Below, in pieces: positions 36,937-47,720 of a stretch of DNA of 64,000 nucleotides (the stretch's first letter is position 1; every line of letters begins with the position of its first letter). The notes beneath the pieces are model-generated. The model did not search any database. It was not told the DNA's origin and saw nothing but the letters and a program-made list of their open reading frames with translations. Position numbers and translations under genes: made by a program. Origin of the DNA: Streptomyces spororaveus (lineage in GTDB: Bacteria > Actinomycetota > Actinomycetes > Streptomycetales > Streptomycetaceae); NCBI RefSeq assembly GCF_016755875.1, contig NZ_BNED01000005.1, forward strand, positions 5,160,001 to 5,224,000, written 5' to 3'.

Positions 36937-36952
36937 TTGCACCGTCGCACAG
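36900..36952. promoter_or_regulatory. Direct repeat spanning the SurA-like lipoprotein start
   Basis: TGCACCGACGCACAA (36900-36914) and TGCACCGTCGCACAG (36938-36952) differ at two of 15 bases and lie 38 bp apart. The first is the core of the inverted repeat TTGTGC-N6-GCACAA; the second covers the TTG start codon. Possible operator pair, although the second also has to encode HRRTA. Confidence 0.4.
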
Positions 36953-37560
36953 CGCTCTCCGTCTCCGCCGCCCTGCTCGTGGCGGCGCCCCTGCTGTCCG
37001 CCTGCTCGGGCGAGCCGCGTCCCGGCACCGCGGCCGTCGTGGGCGGCGAACGCATCACCACCTCCGCGCTCCAGGCCCAGGTCAACGACGTCCGCGCGGC
37101 GCAGAACCGTTCCGGGCAGGCCGCCGCGGAGCTCATCGCGAGCACCCCCCACCTGGAGCGGCAGAAGCTCGACGCGCTCCTTCAGAGCCGGATCATCGAC
37201 AAGATGGCCGACACCGCCGGGCTCACGGCCACCCCGAAGGACATCGAGGACGAACGCAAGGCGTACGTCGACGAGAACGGCGGCAACGAGCAGTTCGAGG
37301 CGCTGCTGCTGCAGAAGGGGGCTATGGCCCCCGGCCAGGTCGACCGCTTCCTCCGGGACCGGGTGCTCCTGACCGCGCTCACCGCCAAGTACGGGGCCGG
37401 GAAGCTGGAGGAGCCCGCCCGTGCCGCGGTCAAGGCCCTGCACATCGAGGTGAACCCGCGCTACGGCGCCTGGGACGCCAAGGAGATCAAGCTCGGTACC
37501 GGGGAGACGCCCTGGATCACCCAGCGGACGCGGCCCGAGGCGGCGCCCGCCGGAGCCTGA
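36937..37560 (+). CDS. SurA N-terminal-domain lipoprotein (putative periplasmic-type chaperone)
   Basis: 207 residues. Signal peptide with lipobox LLSACS (Cys about residue 23). The mature part begins with VVGGERITTSALQAQVNDVRAAQ, typical of SurA/PrsA-type chaperone N-domains, and there is no recognisable PpiC rotamase domain. Likely a membrane-anchored folding helper. TTG start is chosen because TGGAGG lies 5-6 nt upstream and it gives the complete signal peptide. Upstream of mazG on the same strand, as I recall from other Streptomyces. Confidence 0.82.
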   Translation: MHRRTALSVSAALLVAAPLLSACSGEPRPGTAAVVGGERITTSALQAQVNDVRAAQNRSGQAAAELIASTPHLERQKLDALLQSRIIDKMADTAGLTATPKDIEDERKAYVDENGGNEQFEALLLQKGAMAPGQVDRFLRDRVLLTALTAKYGAGKLEEPARAAVKALHIEVNPRYGAWDAKEIKLGTGETPWITQRTRPEAAPAGA

Positions 37561-37613
37561 GGCTCCGGGGTCCCCCGGGCCGAGGACCGGCGCGTCGGAG
37601 GTAGGTTCGGAGG

Positions 37614-38645
37614 GTGACCGACCACTCCGAACCCACCGCCGCCGCTGCCGAGCCCACGGGCCGCATCGTCCTGCTGACCACCAGCCACCGGGTCGCCCCC
37701 GGCGTGCTGTCCTGGCCGGCCTGGCAGACCCTGCACGCCGCGGACCGGGTGCTGTGCGCCGACCCCGGCCACCCGCAGCTGCCGTACCTGCGGGAGGCGG
37801 GCGTCGAGGTCGCGTTCGAGAGCCCGGACGCGCAGGCGCTGGTCGAGGCCTGCGCGGGCGGCCGCACGGTCGTGGTGCTCCCGGGCGGCGAGGGCGATCA
37901 GCGGCTCACGGACGGGCTGGCCCGGCTGGCCGGCTCGGGCCGGGTCGCGATGCCCGACCTGGAACTCCTGCCGGGCTCGTACGATCTGCCGGGCGCGCGC
38001 CTGCTCGACCTGGTCCAGGTGATGGACCGGGTCCGGCGCGAGTGCCCGTGGACCTCCCGGCAGACCCACCGGGGCCTGGCCAAGTACGCGATCGAGGAGG
38101 CGTACGAACTGGTCGAGGCCATCGAGGACGGGGACCGGGAGGAGCTGCGCGAGGAGCTCGGCGACGTGCTGCTCCAGGTGGTCTTCCACGCGCGGATCGC
38201 CGAGGAGGCCGGCGGGGACGGCGAGGACGGCGAGGACGCCGGCGAGGCCTTCTCCATCGACGACGTGGCCGGGGCGCTCGTCGCGAAGCTGATCCACCGG
38301 CACCCGCACGTCTTCGGCGACGCCGAGGCCGAGACCCCGGAGGACGTCAGCGCGCACTGGCAGCGCACCAAGGCGGTGGAGAAGCGCCGGGAGTCGGTCA
38401 CCGACGGGATTCCGGTGGGCCAGCCCGGCCTGGCACTCGCCGCCAAGCTCGCGGGCCGGGCCCGTGCGGGCGGCGTGGCCGTGGAACTGCCCCGGGGCGA
38501 GGGCGTCGGGTACGAGCTGCTGGAGCTCGCGGCACGCGCCGAGGCGGCGGGGATCGACCCCGAGACCGCGCTGCGTGCGGCGGCCCGGGCCTACCGGGAC
38601 GCGATCCGGGCGGCCGAGGGCGTCCGGCCGCCGGACACCCTCTAG
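37614..38645 (+). CDS. mazG: MazG-family nucleoside triphosphate pyrophosphohydrolase
   Basis: 343 residues. The MazG domain begins LDLVQVMDRVRRECPWTSRQTHRGLAKYA, followed by the metal-binding EEAYELVEAIEDGD and EELGDVLLQVVFHA motifs. It hydrolyses NTPs or dNTPs to monophosphates, cleaning the pool or moderating stringent-response nucleotides. An N-terminal extension (1-125) resembles the tetrapyrrole-methylase-like half of fused MazG proteins but is degenerate. The GTG has a -10-like TAGGTT 6 nt upstream, so it may be leaderless, with an overlapping GGAGG. Confidence 0.92.
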   Translation: MTDHSEPTAAAAEPTGRIVLLTTSHRVAPGVLSWPAWQTLHAADRVLCADPGHPQLPYLREAGVEVAFESPDAQALVEACAGGRTVVVLPGGEGDQRLTDGLARLAGSGRVAMPDLELLPGSYDLPGARLLDLVQVMDRVRRECPWTSRQTHRGLAKYAIEEAYELVEAIEDGDREELREELGDVLLQVVFHARIAEEAGGDGEDGEDAGEAFSIDDVAGALVAKLIHRHPHVFGDAEAETPEDVSAHWQRTKAVEKRRESVTDGIPVGQPGLALAAKLAGRARAGGVAVELPRGEGVGYELLELAARAEAAGIDPETALRAAARAYRDAIRAAEGVRPPDTL

Positions 38646-38659
38646 TCCTCCGGTCCTTC

Positions 38660-39871
38660 TCAGTACTCCTTCGGCGCGCGGGCCGAGGGGTTGTGCCAGT
38701 GGGGCGCCGGGCGCTCCAGGAACCACTCGCCGAAGCCCAGCGGGCGCTCCCCGTATCCGTGGCCCCGGGCCGGTACGGAGTCGTGGAAGAGGCGGCCGGG
38801 GCAGGCGCCCAGCTCCTGGAGGAGGTGGGCGGTCTCGTCGATGAACTGCGGCGGGCCGCTGAGGTAGACGTCCTGGTCCGGCCACAGGCCCCGGTTGCCC
38901 AGCGCGGTCGCGAGCCGGTCGGTGGCCTGGTTGCGGTGCTGCCCGGGGGCGGGCGTGATGTAGGTGACGGCGAGCCAGCCGCAGCTGGCGGCGTACGCGT
39001 CGATCAGCGGGCGGTCGTAGAGGTGCGCGCCGTCCCGGGCCACCACGAAGAGCCGTACGTCCTGATCGGGGGGACGTTCCGCGAGGTCCTCCAGCAGGGC
39101 ACGGATCGGCGCCCAGCCGGTGCCGGCGGCGATCAGGCTGGCCGGGCGGTCCTCGCGCCGGAAGGTCAGCTGCCCGCCGGCGGCGCCGAGCCGCAGCACG
39201 TCGCCCGGCCGGGTCTCGCGGACCAGGGTGGTGCTCAGCCGCCCCCGGTCGACCCGGCTCACGTGCAGGTCGAGGGTGCCGTCGGGGCGGGGGGCGTTGC
39301 CTATGGAATAGGTGCGCCAGGTCGTCGGGACCCGTTCGCTGCTCACGCTCGTGTACTGGCCGGGCAGATAGGGGAAGGGGGCGTGCGGCCGCAGCGTCAG
39401 CACGCCGATGTCCGGTCCGTACTGGAGGTGGCGTACCACCTCCGCGTCCCACCACGGCGGGTCCTCGCTCGCGTCGGCGCCGGCCGTCATCGCGTCGGCC
39501 ATCACCTGGTAGGCCTCGGCCCATGCCTTCTCGACCGGCGGGGTCCAGGCCTCGCCGGAGGTCTCCGCGAGTGCGGCGAGCAGGCTGGCACCGACGGCCG
39601 CGTAGTGCTCGGGGCGGACCAGGAACTTGCGGTGGTCGCGTCCCAGGTCGCGCAGGTAGGGGCGGAGCGACTCGTCGTCGAGGTGGGCGATCAGGTGGGT
39701 GAGCGCGGCGAAGAGCCGGTCCCGCTGGCGTTCCATCTCGTGGAGGGAGTCCGGGAAGAGGGCGCGGACTCCGGGGTTGTGCCAGAAGAGGTGGGAGTAG
39801 AAGAACTTGACGGCGTGCTCGGCCCGCCTCTCCACCACCGCGAAACTGCTCTTCAAGATCCTGACATCCAC
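38660..39871 (-). CDS. Flavohemoprotein-like globin-reductase
   Basis: 403 residues. The globin domain (1-130) has AVKFFYSHLFWHNPGVRALFP (Tyr25 in the B10-like position) and proximal His80 in DHRKFLVRPEHY. The FAD domain has RTYSIGN, and the NAD domain has AAGTGWAPIRALL and a YLSGPPQF segment. The family oxidises nitric oxide to nitrate or serves as a haem-based oxidoreductase. GTG 39871 begins DVRILKSSF; TACTTT lies 7 nt before it and there is no ribosome-binding site, so the transcript is probably leaderless. Divergent from the P450 with 115 bp between starts; this could be a detoxification or electron-transfer pairing. Confidence 0.88.
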   Translation of the reverse strand: MDVRILKSSFAVVERRAEHAVKFFYSHLFWHNPGVRALFPDSLHEMERQRDRLFAALTHLIAHLDDESLRPYLRDLGRDHRKFLVRPEHYAAVGASLLAALAETSGEAWTPPVEKAWAEAYQVMADAMTAGADASEDPPWWDAEVVRHLQYGPDIGVLTLRPHAPFPYLPGQYTSVSSERVPTTWRTYSIGNAPRPDGTLDLHVSRVDRGRLSTTLVRETRPGDVLRLGAAGGQLTFRREDRPASLIAAGTGWAPIRALLEDLAERPPDQDVRLFVVARDGAHLYDRPLIDAYAASCGWLAVTYITPAPGQHRNQATDRLATALGNRGLWPDQDVYLSGPPQFIDETAHLLQELGACPGRLFHDSVPARGHGYGERPLGFGEWFLERPAPHWHNPSARAPKEY

Positions 39872-39878
39872 AAAACCG

Positions 39879-39980
39879 AAAGTAGGAATGCCGGAGAAGT
39901 TCAGGTCAAGGGATGGCCGATCTACGGACAGCCGCGGCGAACCGCCCATATCGGATGGTGGTTCGGCGCCGGGATACGGT
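39879..39980. promoter_or_regulatory. Back-to-back leaderless promoters of the globin and P450 genes
   Basis: Minus strand: TACTTT (39879-39884), 7 nt from the globin GTG. Plus strand: TACGGT (39975-39980), 6 nt from the P450 GTG. Neither start has a ribosome-binding site. Confidence 0.5.
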
Positions 39981-39986
39981 CATCAG

Positions 39987-41300
39987 GTGCACGAGCAGAC
40001 CTCCGGAACCCCCGCCGAGACCCCCGCGGACACTCCCGCCGACACCCCTTCCGCCGAGGGCCCCACCCTCTTCGACTGGGAGTTCGCGACCGACCCCTAC
40101 CCGGCCTACGCCTGGCTGCGCGAGCACTCCCCGGTGCACCGCACCAAGCTGCCCAGCGGGGTCGAGGCCTGGCTCGTCACCCGGTACGCCGACGCCCGCC
40201 AGGCCCTCGCCGACCAGCGGCTCAGCAAGAATCCGGCGCACCACGCGGAGCCCGCGCACGCCAAGGGCAAGACCGGGATCCCGGGGGAGCGCAAGGCGGA
40301 GCTGATGACGCACCTGCTCAACATCGACCCGCCGGACCACACCCGGCTGCGACGGCTGGTGTCGAAGGCGTTCACCCCGCGCAGGGTCGCCGAGTTCGCG
40401 CCGCGGGTGCAGGCGCTCACCGACCACCTGATCGACGCCTTCGCGGAGAAGGGTGAGGCTGATCTCATTCACGAGTTCGCCTTCCCGCTCCCCATCTACG
40501 CCATCTGCGAGATGCTCGGGGTCCCGCGCGAGGACCAGGACGACTTCCGCGACTGGGCCGGCATGATGATCCGCCACGGCGGCGGTCCGCGGGGCGGGGT
40601 GGCCCGGTCGGTGAAGCAGATGCGGACCTATCTCGGTGAACTCATTCACCGCAAAAGGGATGATCTGGGTGATGACCTGATCTCCGATCTCATCCGGGCG
40701 AGCGATCACGGCGACCATCTGACCGAGGGTGAGGCCACCGCCATGGCTTTCATCCTGCTTTTCGCCGGTTTCGAGACCACCGTGAACCTCATTGGCAACG
40801 GGGTCCACTCCCTCTTCATGAACCCCGGGCAGCGCGAGCGCCTCCAGCTCTCCCTCGCCGCCGGGGAGAGCGGTCTGCTGGCCACCGGGGTGGAGGAACT
40901 GCTGCGCTACGACGGGCCGGTGGAGCTGGCGACGTGGCGGTTCGCCACCGAGCCGCTGACCCTCGGCGGGATGCCGATCGAGGCCGGCGATCCGGTCCTG
41001 GTCGTCCTCGCGGCCGCCGACCGGGACCCGGAGCGGTTCGCGGACCCGGACACCCTCGACCTCTCCCGGACCGACAACCAGCACCTCGGATACGGTCACG
41101 GCATCCACTACTGCCTCGGCGCTCCGCTCGCCCGGCTCGAAGGACAGACCGCGCTCGCGACTTTGCTGACGCGTCTGCCCGATCTGGAACTGGCCGTTCC
41201 ACCCCAAGACCTGCGCTGGCGCGGGGGGTTGATCATGCGGGGGCTGCGCACTCTTCCCGTTCGATTCGCGGCTCAAAACACTTGCGCGAAAGCTGATTAA
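39987..41300 (+). CDS. Cytochrome P450, CYP107-like
   Basis: 437 residues. The I-helix oxygen-binding motif FAGFETTVN (259-267), the ExxR pair in EELLR (Glu304, Arg307) and the haem loop GYGHGIHYCLGAPLARLEG with ligand Cys376 are intact, so it should be active. No ferredoxin or ferredoxin reductase adjoins; the divergent globin-reductase is a possible but unproven partner. GTG 39987 is chosen for the -10-like TACGGT 6 nt upstream; longer upstream frames run into the globin gene. From memory, the S. coelicolor P450 in this position (CYP107U1) affects sporulation and antibiotic production. Followed by the rpf genes. Confidence 0.92.
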   Translation: MHEQTSGTPAETPADTPADTPSAEGPTLFDWEFATDPYPAYAWLREHSPVHRTKLPSGVEAWLVTRYADARQALADQRLSKNPAHHAEPAHAKGKTGIPGERKAELMTHLLNIDPPDHTRLRRLVSKAFTPRRVAEFAPRVQALTDHLIDAFAEKGEADLIHEFAFPLPIYAICEMLGVPREDQDDFRDWAGMMIRHGGGPRGGVARSVKQMRTYLGELIHRKRDDLGDDLISDLIRASDHGDHLTEGEATAMAFILLFAGFETTVNLIGNGVHSLFMNPGQRERLQLSLAAGESGLLATGVEELLRYDGPVELATWRFATEPLTLGGMPIEAGDPVLVVLAAADRDPERFADPDTLDLSRTDNQHLGYGHGIHYCLGAPLARLEGQTALATLLTRLPDLELAVPPQDLRWRGGLIMRGLRTLPVRFAAQNTCAKAD

Positions 41301-41390
41301 AAGTCAGCTTCGGCTTGAACTTGTGACAATCGTTCGAAGGCCGCTAGGTTCTGCCGTTACCCCGCTGTTATATGCGAAAGGTGATCGCTC

Positions 41391-42446
41391 ATGCTCTCCG
41401 GGAACGGCCGTCACAGACGCCCCCGCCAGGTCCCCGCGCTGGTTGTCACAGCAGGAGTCACTGGCTCAGCGCTGGCCATGCCGCTGTTGGCCGCCACCAG
41501 CGCCACCGCCGCCGACACGTCCACGTGGGACAAGGTCGCCGAATGCGAGAGCGGCGGCTCCTGGAGTGCCAACTTCGGCAGCGGCGCCTACGGCGGGCTC
41601 CAGTTCACCCAGGAGGAGTGGCAGAGCGCCGGCGGGCTCGAATTCGCCGAGCGCCCCGACCTGGCGAGCCGATCCCAGCAGATCGCCGTCGCCGAACGGG
41701 TGCTGAGCTCGACGGGACCGCAGGCGTGGCCGCTGTGCGCGGCCTCGGCCGGGCTGGACCAGCAGGGCCCCGCGGCGCAGGTGGACCCCGGTCTGCCCGG
41801 CGGCAAGGGCCCGCTGGCCCCCGCGCCGTCCCGCCCGGACGACGCCGTTCCGTCCACCGGGGGCGGCAAGCCGTCCACGGACTACGGGTCGCCGACCCCG
41901 GCTCCGGCTCCGAGCCCGTCCAGCACCCCGTTCCTCATCCCGGACGCCCCGTCCATCGGACTGCCCGTCATGCCCGCCCCGGACGCCCCGACGACGCCCC
42001 CGGCCACCCCGACGACCCCGACCCAGCCGGGCGACCCGACCCAGCCGGGCGACCCGACGCTCACGCCGACGCCCGTCGACCCGACGGCGCCGACGCTGCC
42101 GGTGGACCCGACCGCGCCGCCCACCACCGCGCCCGTCACGCCCGGGCTTCCCCCGGTCAGCACGACGGCCCCCGCGACCCCGGAGGTCCCGCAGACCATC
42201 GGCGCCACTCCCGTCGAGGGCAGCGGCAAGCACCGCGGTGCGGCGGCGGCCGAGCCGTCGGCCCTGCCTGACGTCTCGTCGGACCCCGTCTACACGGTCC
42301 AGGCGGGCGACAGCCTGGCGACCATCGCGGATGCCAAGGGCGTAAAGGGGGGCTGGAACGGTCTCTACCAGGCCAATGAGAAAGTCATCGGCGAGGACGC
42401 CGACCTCATCAAGCCCGGCCAGAACCTGGACCTAACTCCGCAATAA
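41391..42446 (+). CDS. Resuscitation-promoting factor-like transglycosylase with LysM
   Basis: 351 residues. A secretion signal (about 1-41, ending SATAAD), the Rpf lysozyme-like domain (about 42-118: STWDKVAECESGGSWSANFGSG, with catalytic Glu in AECESGG and AYGGLQFTQEEW), a long Pro/Thr-rich linker (about 135-275), and a C-terminal LysM (VYTVQAGDSLATIAD, IKPGQNL). Cleaves cell-wall glycan to promote spore germination and regrowth. By position it matches the gene I recall as rpfC in S. coelicolor. ATG has AAAGGTGA upstream. Tandem with the riboswitch-controlled rpfA. Confidence 0.9.
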   Translation: MLSGNGRHRRPRQVPALVVTAGVTGSALAMPLLAATSATAADTSTWDKVAECESGGSWSANFGSGAYGGLQFTQEEWQSAGGLEFAERPDLASRSQQIAVAERVLSSTGPQAWPLCAASAGLDQQGPAAQVDPGLPGGKGPLAPAPSRPDDAVPSTGGGKPSTDYGSPTPAPAPSPSSTPFLIPDAPSIGLPVMPAPDAPTTPPATPTTPTQPGDPTQPGDPTLTPTPVDPTAPTLPVDPTAPPTTAPVTPGLPPVSTTAPATPEVPQTIGATPVEGSGKHRGAAAAEPSALPDVSSDPVYTVQAGDSLATIADAKGVKGGWNGLYQANEKVIGEDADLIKPGQNLDLTPQ

Positions 42447-42600
42447 GGACAGTTCAGTTATCCGGAAAGAGTCGAATGTCGGATTTCTGTAAGTGAGACA
42501 TGCGTCTCTTCCGGTCAGCTGGCGTGTCTCGCTCCGGGGCTTCCGCAAACCCCGCCCTCACCTGCGCAAACGCCCCTGAAAGGAGCGCAAGTAGGGCCGT

Positions 42601-42634
42601 TTCTCCCCGATGTTCCTCGTTGAACATCGGGGAG
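42601..42634. terminator. Hairpin terminator between the two rpf genes
   Basis: A 14-bp perfect stem TCTCCCCGATGTTC / GAACATCGGGGAGA with a 6-nt loop. The right arm and loop also carry the TTGAAC -35 of the next promoter. Confidence 0.8.
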
Positions 42635-42648
42635 AGACCTGTCTACCT
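42619..42648 (+). promoter_or_regulatory. Promoter of the riboswitch-rpfA transcript
   Basis: TTGAAC (42619-42624), spacer 18, TACCTT (42643-42648). Predicted start near 42655, just before the riboswitch. The -35 lies inside the upstream hairpin terminator. Confidence 0.6.
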
Positions 42649-42654
42649 TCTGAA

Positions 42655-43623
<969 letters not shown>

Positions 43624-43684
43624 ACACCGCGGCAGAAGCCGCAGGAACACGTACGGGGCGTCAGCTGACCCCGTGCAGGATTTC

Positions 43685-43719
43685 CACCGCCCGGCGCGTG
43701 CTCCACGCGCCGGGCGGTG
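43685..43719. terminator. Terminator after rpfA
   Basis: Perfect 16-bp stem CACCGCCCGGCGCGTG / CACGCGCCGGGCGGTG with a 3-nt loop. Confidence 0.92.
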
Positions 43720-43836
43720 CCGCGTTCGCCCCCCGAAGCCCGATGATCAAGCGATGTATGTCCCGGAAGAGGGGTATTCGGTCCCTTTTTCGTCCCAGGG
43801 TCCGGGCGGTCGGGCGGCCGAGTCCCCGGATCCGGT

Positions 43837-43842
43837 TAGGCT
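43837..43842 (+). promoter_or_regulatory. Possible eno -10 element
   Basis: TAGGCT about 75 bp upstream of the enolase start, in the only gene-free stretch after the rpfA terminator. No good -35 is visible. Confidence 0.3.
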
Positions 43843-43846
43843 CTAG

Positions 43847-45196
<1,350 letters not shown>

Positions 45197-45222
45197 TCAC
45201 CCCCCTGAGGGGCTGGCCTCCG

Positions 45223-45263
45223 TACGTCCCCGCACTCGGTCCCGTACCGTGTGCGGGGACGTA
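45223..45263. terminator. Terminator after eno
   Basis: 13-bp perfect stem TACGTCCCCGCAC / GTGCGGGGACGTA with a 15-nt loop, 26 nt after the eno stop and before divIC. Confidence 0.8.
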
Positions 45264-45295
45264 TTGCGTAGCGCGTACCTAGGGGAGGCGGACCA

Positions 45296-45784
45296 ATGGC
45301 CGGGAGCCGGGATCGGTTCTCCACCTTCTCCACCGCGACGAGGCTCAAGCAGCTCGGTGAGCGGACCGCCGCCCACGTCTACCGGTCGCAGTCGCGCCGT
45401 CAGGTCCGCCGCAGCCGGCTCACCGGCCGCGCCGCGCTCCTGGTGCTCGTCCTCTGTACGCTGGTGGTCGCCCTCGCGTATCCGATGCGTCAGTACGTCT
45501 CCCAGCGCTCGGAGATCGCGAAGCAGCAGCGGGCCGCCGCGGCCGCGCGGGACCGCCTGGAGCGGCTCCGCGACGAGAAGGCCCGCTGGCAGGACGACGC
45601 CTACGCGGAACAGCAGGCGCGCAAGCACCTGCACTTCCTGCGCCCGGGGGAGATCGGCTACATCATGAGCGACCCCGGGGCCCAGCCCCCGCAGCCGCAC
45701 CGGACCGGCCAGGCCGGCTCCGACCGGCCCTGGTACTCCAACGTCTGGGACGGCGTCGACAAGGCCGACCGCCCCGGCGAGTGA
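45296..45784 (+). CDS. divIC: Septum formation initiator, FtsB/DivIC family
   Basis: 162 residues. Cytoplasmic basic N-terminus (1-45), one membrane helix (about 46-65, ALLVLVLCTLVVALAYPM), then an extracellular coiled coil (about 70-105) and the conserved ARKHLHFLRPGEIGYIM segment. Bitopic division protein that bridges FtsL and FtsQ. In Streptomyces it is dispensable for growth but helps sporulation septation. Located between enolase and DUF501, a conserved actinobacterial arrangement. Confidence 0.92.
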   Translation: MAGSRDRFSTFSTATRLKQLGERTAAHVYRSQSRRQVRRSRLTGRAALLVLVLCTLVVALAYPMRQYVSQRSEIAKQQRAAAAARDRLERLRDEKARWQDDAYAEQQARKHLHFLRPGEIGYIMSDPGAQPPQPHRTGQAGSDRPWYSNVWDGVDKADRPGE

Positions 45785-45840
45785 TCCGTACCGCCGTACC
45801 GCAGCACCCATCCACGAGAACGAAGAGACTTCCTCCAGGC

Positions 45841-46392
45841 ATGCAGACGCCCCCGCCCCAGACCGACCGGACCGAGCCGACCGACGCGGACATCGAGGCG
45901 TTCGAGCAGCAGCTCGGCCGCCCGCCGCGCGGGCTGCGCGCCATCGCGCACCGCTGCCCCTGCGGGCAGCCGGACGTGGTGGAGACCGCCCCCCGGCTCC
46001 CCGACGGCACCCCCTTCCCGACGCTGTACTACCTGACGTGCCCGCGCGCGGCCTCCGCGATCGGCACGCTGGAGGCCAACGGCGTGATGAAGGAGATGCA
46101 GGCCCGGCTCGCCGAGGACAAGGAACTGGCCGCCGCCTACCAGGCCGCCCACGAGGACTACATCCAGCGGCGCGACGCCATCGAGGTGCTCCAGGGCTTC
46201 CCGAGCGCCGGCGGCATGCCGGACCGGGTGAAGTGCCTGCACGTGCTGGTCGGCCACTCCCTGGCCGCCGGCCCCGGGGTGAACCCGTTCGGCGACGAGG
46301 CCCTGGCGATGCTGCCGGAGTGGTGGGCCAAGGGCGCCTGCGTCACCCCCTGCGGGGAGAAGAAGACGGACGACGAGGAGCAGCGGGCGTGA
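45841..46392 (+). CDS. DUF501 protein
   Basis: 183 residues. Conserved DUF501 features: QLGRPPRGLRAIAHRCPCGQPDVVET, PTLYYLTCPRA and CLHVLVGHSLAAGPGVNPFGDEAL, with paired cysteines suggesting metal binding. Function unknown; always found between divIC and ppx. ATG 45841 is chosen, although a GTG at 45781 overlapping the divIC stop would add 20 residues. Its stop overlaps the ppx start (GTGA). Confidence 0.85.
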   Translation: MQTPPPQTDRTEPTDADIEAFEQQLGRPPRGLRAIAHRCPCGQPDVVETAPRLPDGTPFPTLYYLTCPRAASAIGTLEANGVMKEMQARLAEDKELAAAYQAAHEDYIQRRDAIEVLQGFPSAGGMPDRVKCLHVLVGHSLAAGPGVNPFGDEALAMLPEWWAKGACVTPCGEKKTDDEEQRA

Positions 46393-47330
46393 CCCGGGTC
46401 GCCGCCGTCGACTGCGGTACGAACTCCATCCGGCTGCTCGTCGCGGACTGCGACCCGGCCACCGGCGAGCTGGTCGAGCTGGACCGCCGGATGACCATCG
46501 TCCGGCTGGGCCAGGGCGTGGACCGGACCGGGCGCCTGGCGCCGGAAGCGCTGGAGCGCACCTTCGCCGCCTGCCGCGAGTACGCGGGGGTCGTCAAGGA
46601 GTTCGGCGCGGAGCGGGTGCGCTTCGTGGCGACCTCCGCCTCCCGGGACGCCGAGAACCGGGCGGACTTCGTCCGGGGCGTCCTGGACATCCTCGGGGTC
46701 GAGCCCGAGGTGATCTCCGGTGAGCAGGAGGCGGAGTTCTCCTTCACCGGCGCCACCAAGGAGCTCACGGCGCACGAGCACCTGGAGCGGCCGTTCCTGG
46801 TGGTGGACATCGGCGGGGGCTCGACCGAGTTCGTGGTCGGCGAGGAGCACGTACGGGCCGCCCGGTCCGTGGACATCGGCTGCGTCCGGATGACCGAGCG
46901 TCACCTGGTGGTGGACGGGGTCGTCACCGACCCGCCGACCGCGCAGCAGGTCGCCGCGATCCGGGCCGACATCGAGGCGGCCCTGGACCTGGCCGCGGAG
47001 AGCGTCCCGCTGTCCGAGGCGCGCACGCTGGTGGGCCTGGCCGGCTCGGTGACCACGGTCGCCGGGATCGCGCTGGGGCTGCCGGAGTACCTCTCGACGG
47101 CCATCCACCACTCCCGGATCTCCTACGAGCAGGTGCGCGCGATCAGTGAGCGGATGCTGACGCAGACGCACGCCGAGCGCGCGGCGATCCCCGTGATGCA
47201 TCCGGGCCGGGTGGACGTGATCGGGGCGGGCGCTCTGGTGCTGCTGGCGATCATGGAGCGTATCGGCGCTTCCGAGGTTGTCGTGTCGGAGCACGACATC
47301 CTCGATGGAATCGCTTGGTCCATCGCCTGA
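46389..47330 (+). CDS. ppx: Exopolyphosphatase, Ppx/GppA family
   Basis: 313 residues, short single-module Ppx form. ASKHA-fold phosphate motifs: VDCGTNSIRLLV at the start, SGEQEAEFSF, VVDIGGGSTEFVVG, and GLAGSVTTVAGI. Hydrolyses terminal phosphates of polyphosphate or pppGpp; length suggests the short actinobacterial Ppx1/Ppx2 types. The GTG overlaps the DUF501 stop by 4 nt. Followed by a U-tract terminator. Confidence 0.93.
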   Translation: MTRVAAVDCGTNSIRLLVADCDPATGELVELDRRMTIVRLGQGVDRTGRLAPEALERTFAACREYAGVVKEFGAERVRFVATSASRDAENRADFVRGVLDILGVEPEVISGEQEAEFSFTGATKELTAHEHLERPFLVVDIGGGSTEFVVGEEHVRAARSVDIGCVRMTERHLVVDGVVTDPPTAQQVAAIRADIEAALDLAAESVPLSEARTLVGLAGSVTTVAGIALGLPEYLSTAIHHSRISYEQVRAISERMLTQTHAERAAIPVMHPGRVDVIGAGALVLLAIMERIGASEVVVSEHDILDGIAWSIA

Positions 47331-47720
47331 ACGACCTTCGAAGCAGGTTGTGAGGGGTCCCCGGACCCGTGATCCACATTAAGTTCGTGAAGTTCTTCAC
47401 AAGGAAAAAGGGTCTGTCGGGTCAATGGAAGGGTCCTTTGGGGCCCTCCGGAGGCCCGCAGGCCCTTTTTCGCGCGCGTTCGTGCGATCGGCGGAGGCGG
47501 CGGGATCCGCGTCAGAGGTATGGACGAACGCCTGTGGTCCAGTCCGCTTTCGGCCCTGGAGGCCAGTTCAGGACGGGTGAACAACGACTCCGGACACCGT
47601 CTGGTTCCCGTCGCGCGTCATGACCTCCGTCACGTGGGCGGCGGAGTGTAGCAGAGGGTCTCCCACTCCTTGTGAAGGGGCTCACGAGCGACACCCCTTT
47701 GGGTGCTGGATACTCGTTCC
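47331..47720. other. Intergenic region before ndh
   Basis: 390 bp. Contains the terminator at 47439-47470 and, at its end, an upstream region without ribosome-binding site before the ndh ATG, with GATACT 6 nt from the start. No gene supported; a short open frame here has no start signals. Confidence 0.5.
47439..47470 (+). terminator. Terminator with U-tract after ppx
   Basis: GGGGCCCTCC pairs imperfectly with GGAGGCCC and the downstream GGCCC, followed by TTTTT (47466-47470), a rare classic intrinsic terminator for this genome. Confidence 0.7.
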
